Position numbers and translations under genes: made by a program. Positions 5,292-5,724 of a stretch of DNA of 5,724 bases are shown one piece after another. How positions within the stretch are numbered: the stretch's first letter is position 1; each line of letters begins with the position of its first letter. Under the pieces are notes generated by a model. It saw only the letters and a program-made list of their open reading frames with translations. It made no database searches and was not told where the DNA came from. This stretch comes from Deltaproteobacteria bacterium RBG_13_61_14. Its GTDB lineage: Bacteria; RBG-13-61-14. Location: contig MGQK01000065.1 of the NCBI GenBank assembly GCA_001797815.1, positions 41,353-47,076 on the forward strand, in the 5' to 3' direction.

Positions 5292-5724
5292 TCAGAACGC
5301 CGGCTCCACCGTGTGGATGGATAGGATATCCTGGCGGTTGATCTCGGCCTTGGCGAGCTCGCCGTTGGCCACCTGCTGCACAAATTCGACCAGCTCTTTC
5401 CCCGCCTCTTCCAGGCTCACCCCTTCCAGGATCTTGCCCGCGTTCAGGTCCATGTCGTCGTTCATCCGCTCGAAGAGCTGGCTGTTGGAGGCCACCTTGA
5501 TCACCGGCGCGATGGGGAACCCGGCCGGCGTGCCCCGGCCGGTGGTGAAGATCATGAGCTGGGCGCCGGCCGCGGCCATGCCGGTGAGGGAATAGATGTC
5601 CGAGCCGGGCGTGTCCATGATCACCAGCCCCTTTGAGGACGGGGCCGCGGCGTATTCGATCACCTCTTGCACCGGGCTGGTGCCCCCCTTGATGATGCAG
5701 CCGAGCGACTTCTCCTGGATGGTG
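5292..5724 (-). CDS. UxaA/SuyB-family dehydratase or lyase, C-terminal part (5' end beyond window)
   Basis: The minus-strand frame enters at the window edge and runs 143 codons to TGA at 5294-5292; the true start lies beyond 5724. The GTG at 5672 sits inside the conserved GGTSPVQEV stretch and is not the start. The visible fragment matches the C-terminal domain of altronate/galactarate dehydratases: KGGTSPVQEV (12-21 of the fragment), VIMDTPGSDIYSLTGMAAAG (34-53), IFTTGRGTPAG (58-68) and ASNSQLFERMNDDMDLNAG (78-96), then a helix with GELAKAE (121-127). Family members are metal-dependent and dehydrate sugar acids such as D-altronate or D-galactarate; SuyB, the large subunit of (2R)-sulfolactate sulfo-lyase, shares this domain. 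Which substrate applies depends on the missing N-terminal half and the neighbours outside the window. It converges on the dehydratase-family gene; no clear terminator follows it. Confidence 0.9.
   Translation of the reverse strand, partial: TIQEKSLGCIIKGGTSPVQEVIEYAAAPSSKGLVIMDTPGSDIYSLTGMAAAGAQLMIFTTGRGTPAGFPIAPVIKVASNSQLFERMNDDMDLNAGKILEGVSLEEAGKELVEFVQQVANGELAKAEINRQDILSIHTVEPAF

Overview
This is a GC-rich, gene-dense bacterial window holding five genes: three complete and two cut by the window edges. Going from left to right they are: a cobalamin-binding-fold radical SAM protein (minus strand, 3' end missing), a DnaK/Hsp70-like chaperone with a truncated and remodelled C-terminus (minus), a LolD/MacB-type ABC transporter ATPase (minus), a stand-alone subunit of the 2-hydroxyacyl-CoA dehydratase / benzoyl-CoA reductase family (plus), and the C-terminal part of a UxaA/SuyB-type (altronate/galactarate dehydratase) enzyme (minus, 5' end missing). 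The mix of an oxygen-sensitive Fe-S dehydratase-type protein, a radical SAM enzyme and GC-rich codon use suggests an anaerobic or facultative bacterium, for example of the deltaproteobacterial or related GC-rich lineages. That placement is an inference from gene content; there is no rRNA or marker gene here to fix taxonomy. No tRNA, rRNA, CRISPR array, transposase or attachment site is visible.

Layout. Positions 1-3978 form a minus-strand block. The ABC ATPase gene is read first, from a candidate promoter in the short divergent spacer at 3979-4082. About 217 bp after its stop comes the Hsp70 gene, which has its own good sigma70-like promoter (-35 TGGACA, 17 bp, -10 TAGAAT) and a leader of about 170 nt containing inverted repeats. 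The radical SAM gene starts only 12 bp after the Hsp70 stop, in the same reading frame, so these two are very probably co-transcribed. On the other side of the divergent spacer the dehydratase-family gene is read alone on the plus strand. It converges on the UxaA-type gene across an 84-bp spacer that holds a degenerate seven-base tandem repeat and no canonical terminator.

How the genes may work together. No characterised pathway links all five. The most distinctive gene is the Hsp70: its ATPase domain and beta substrate-binding domain look intact, but the helical lid is missing. In its place are a proline-rich tether and a cationic amphipathic helix ending in a sequence close to the membrane-targeting tail of MinD, suggesting a chaperone held at the inner membrane. 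The ABC ATPase has no permease beside it, and the dehydratase-family subunit has neither its usual sister subunit nor an activator ATPase beside it, so both are orphans within this window.
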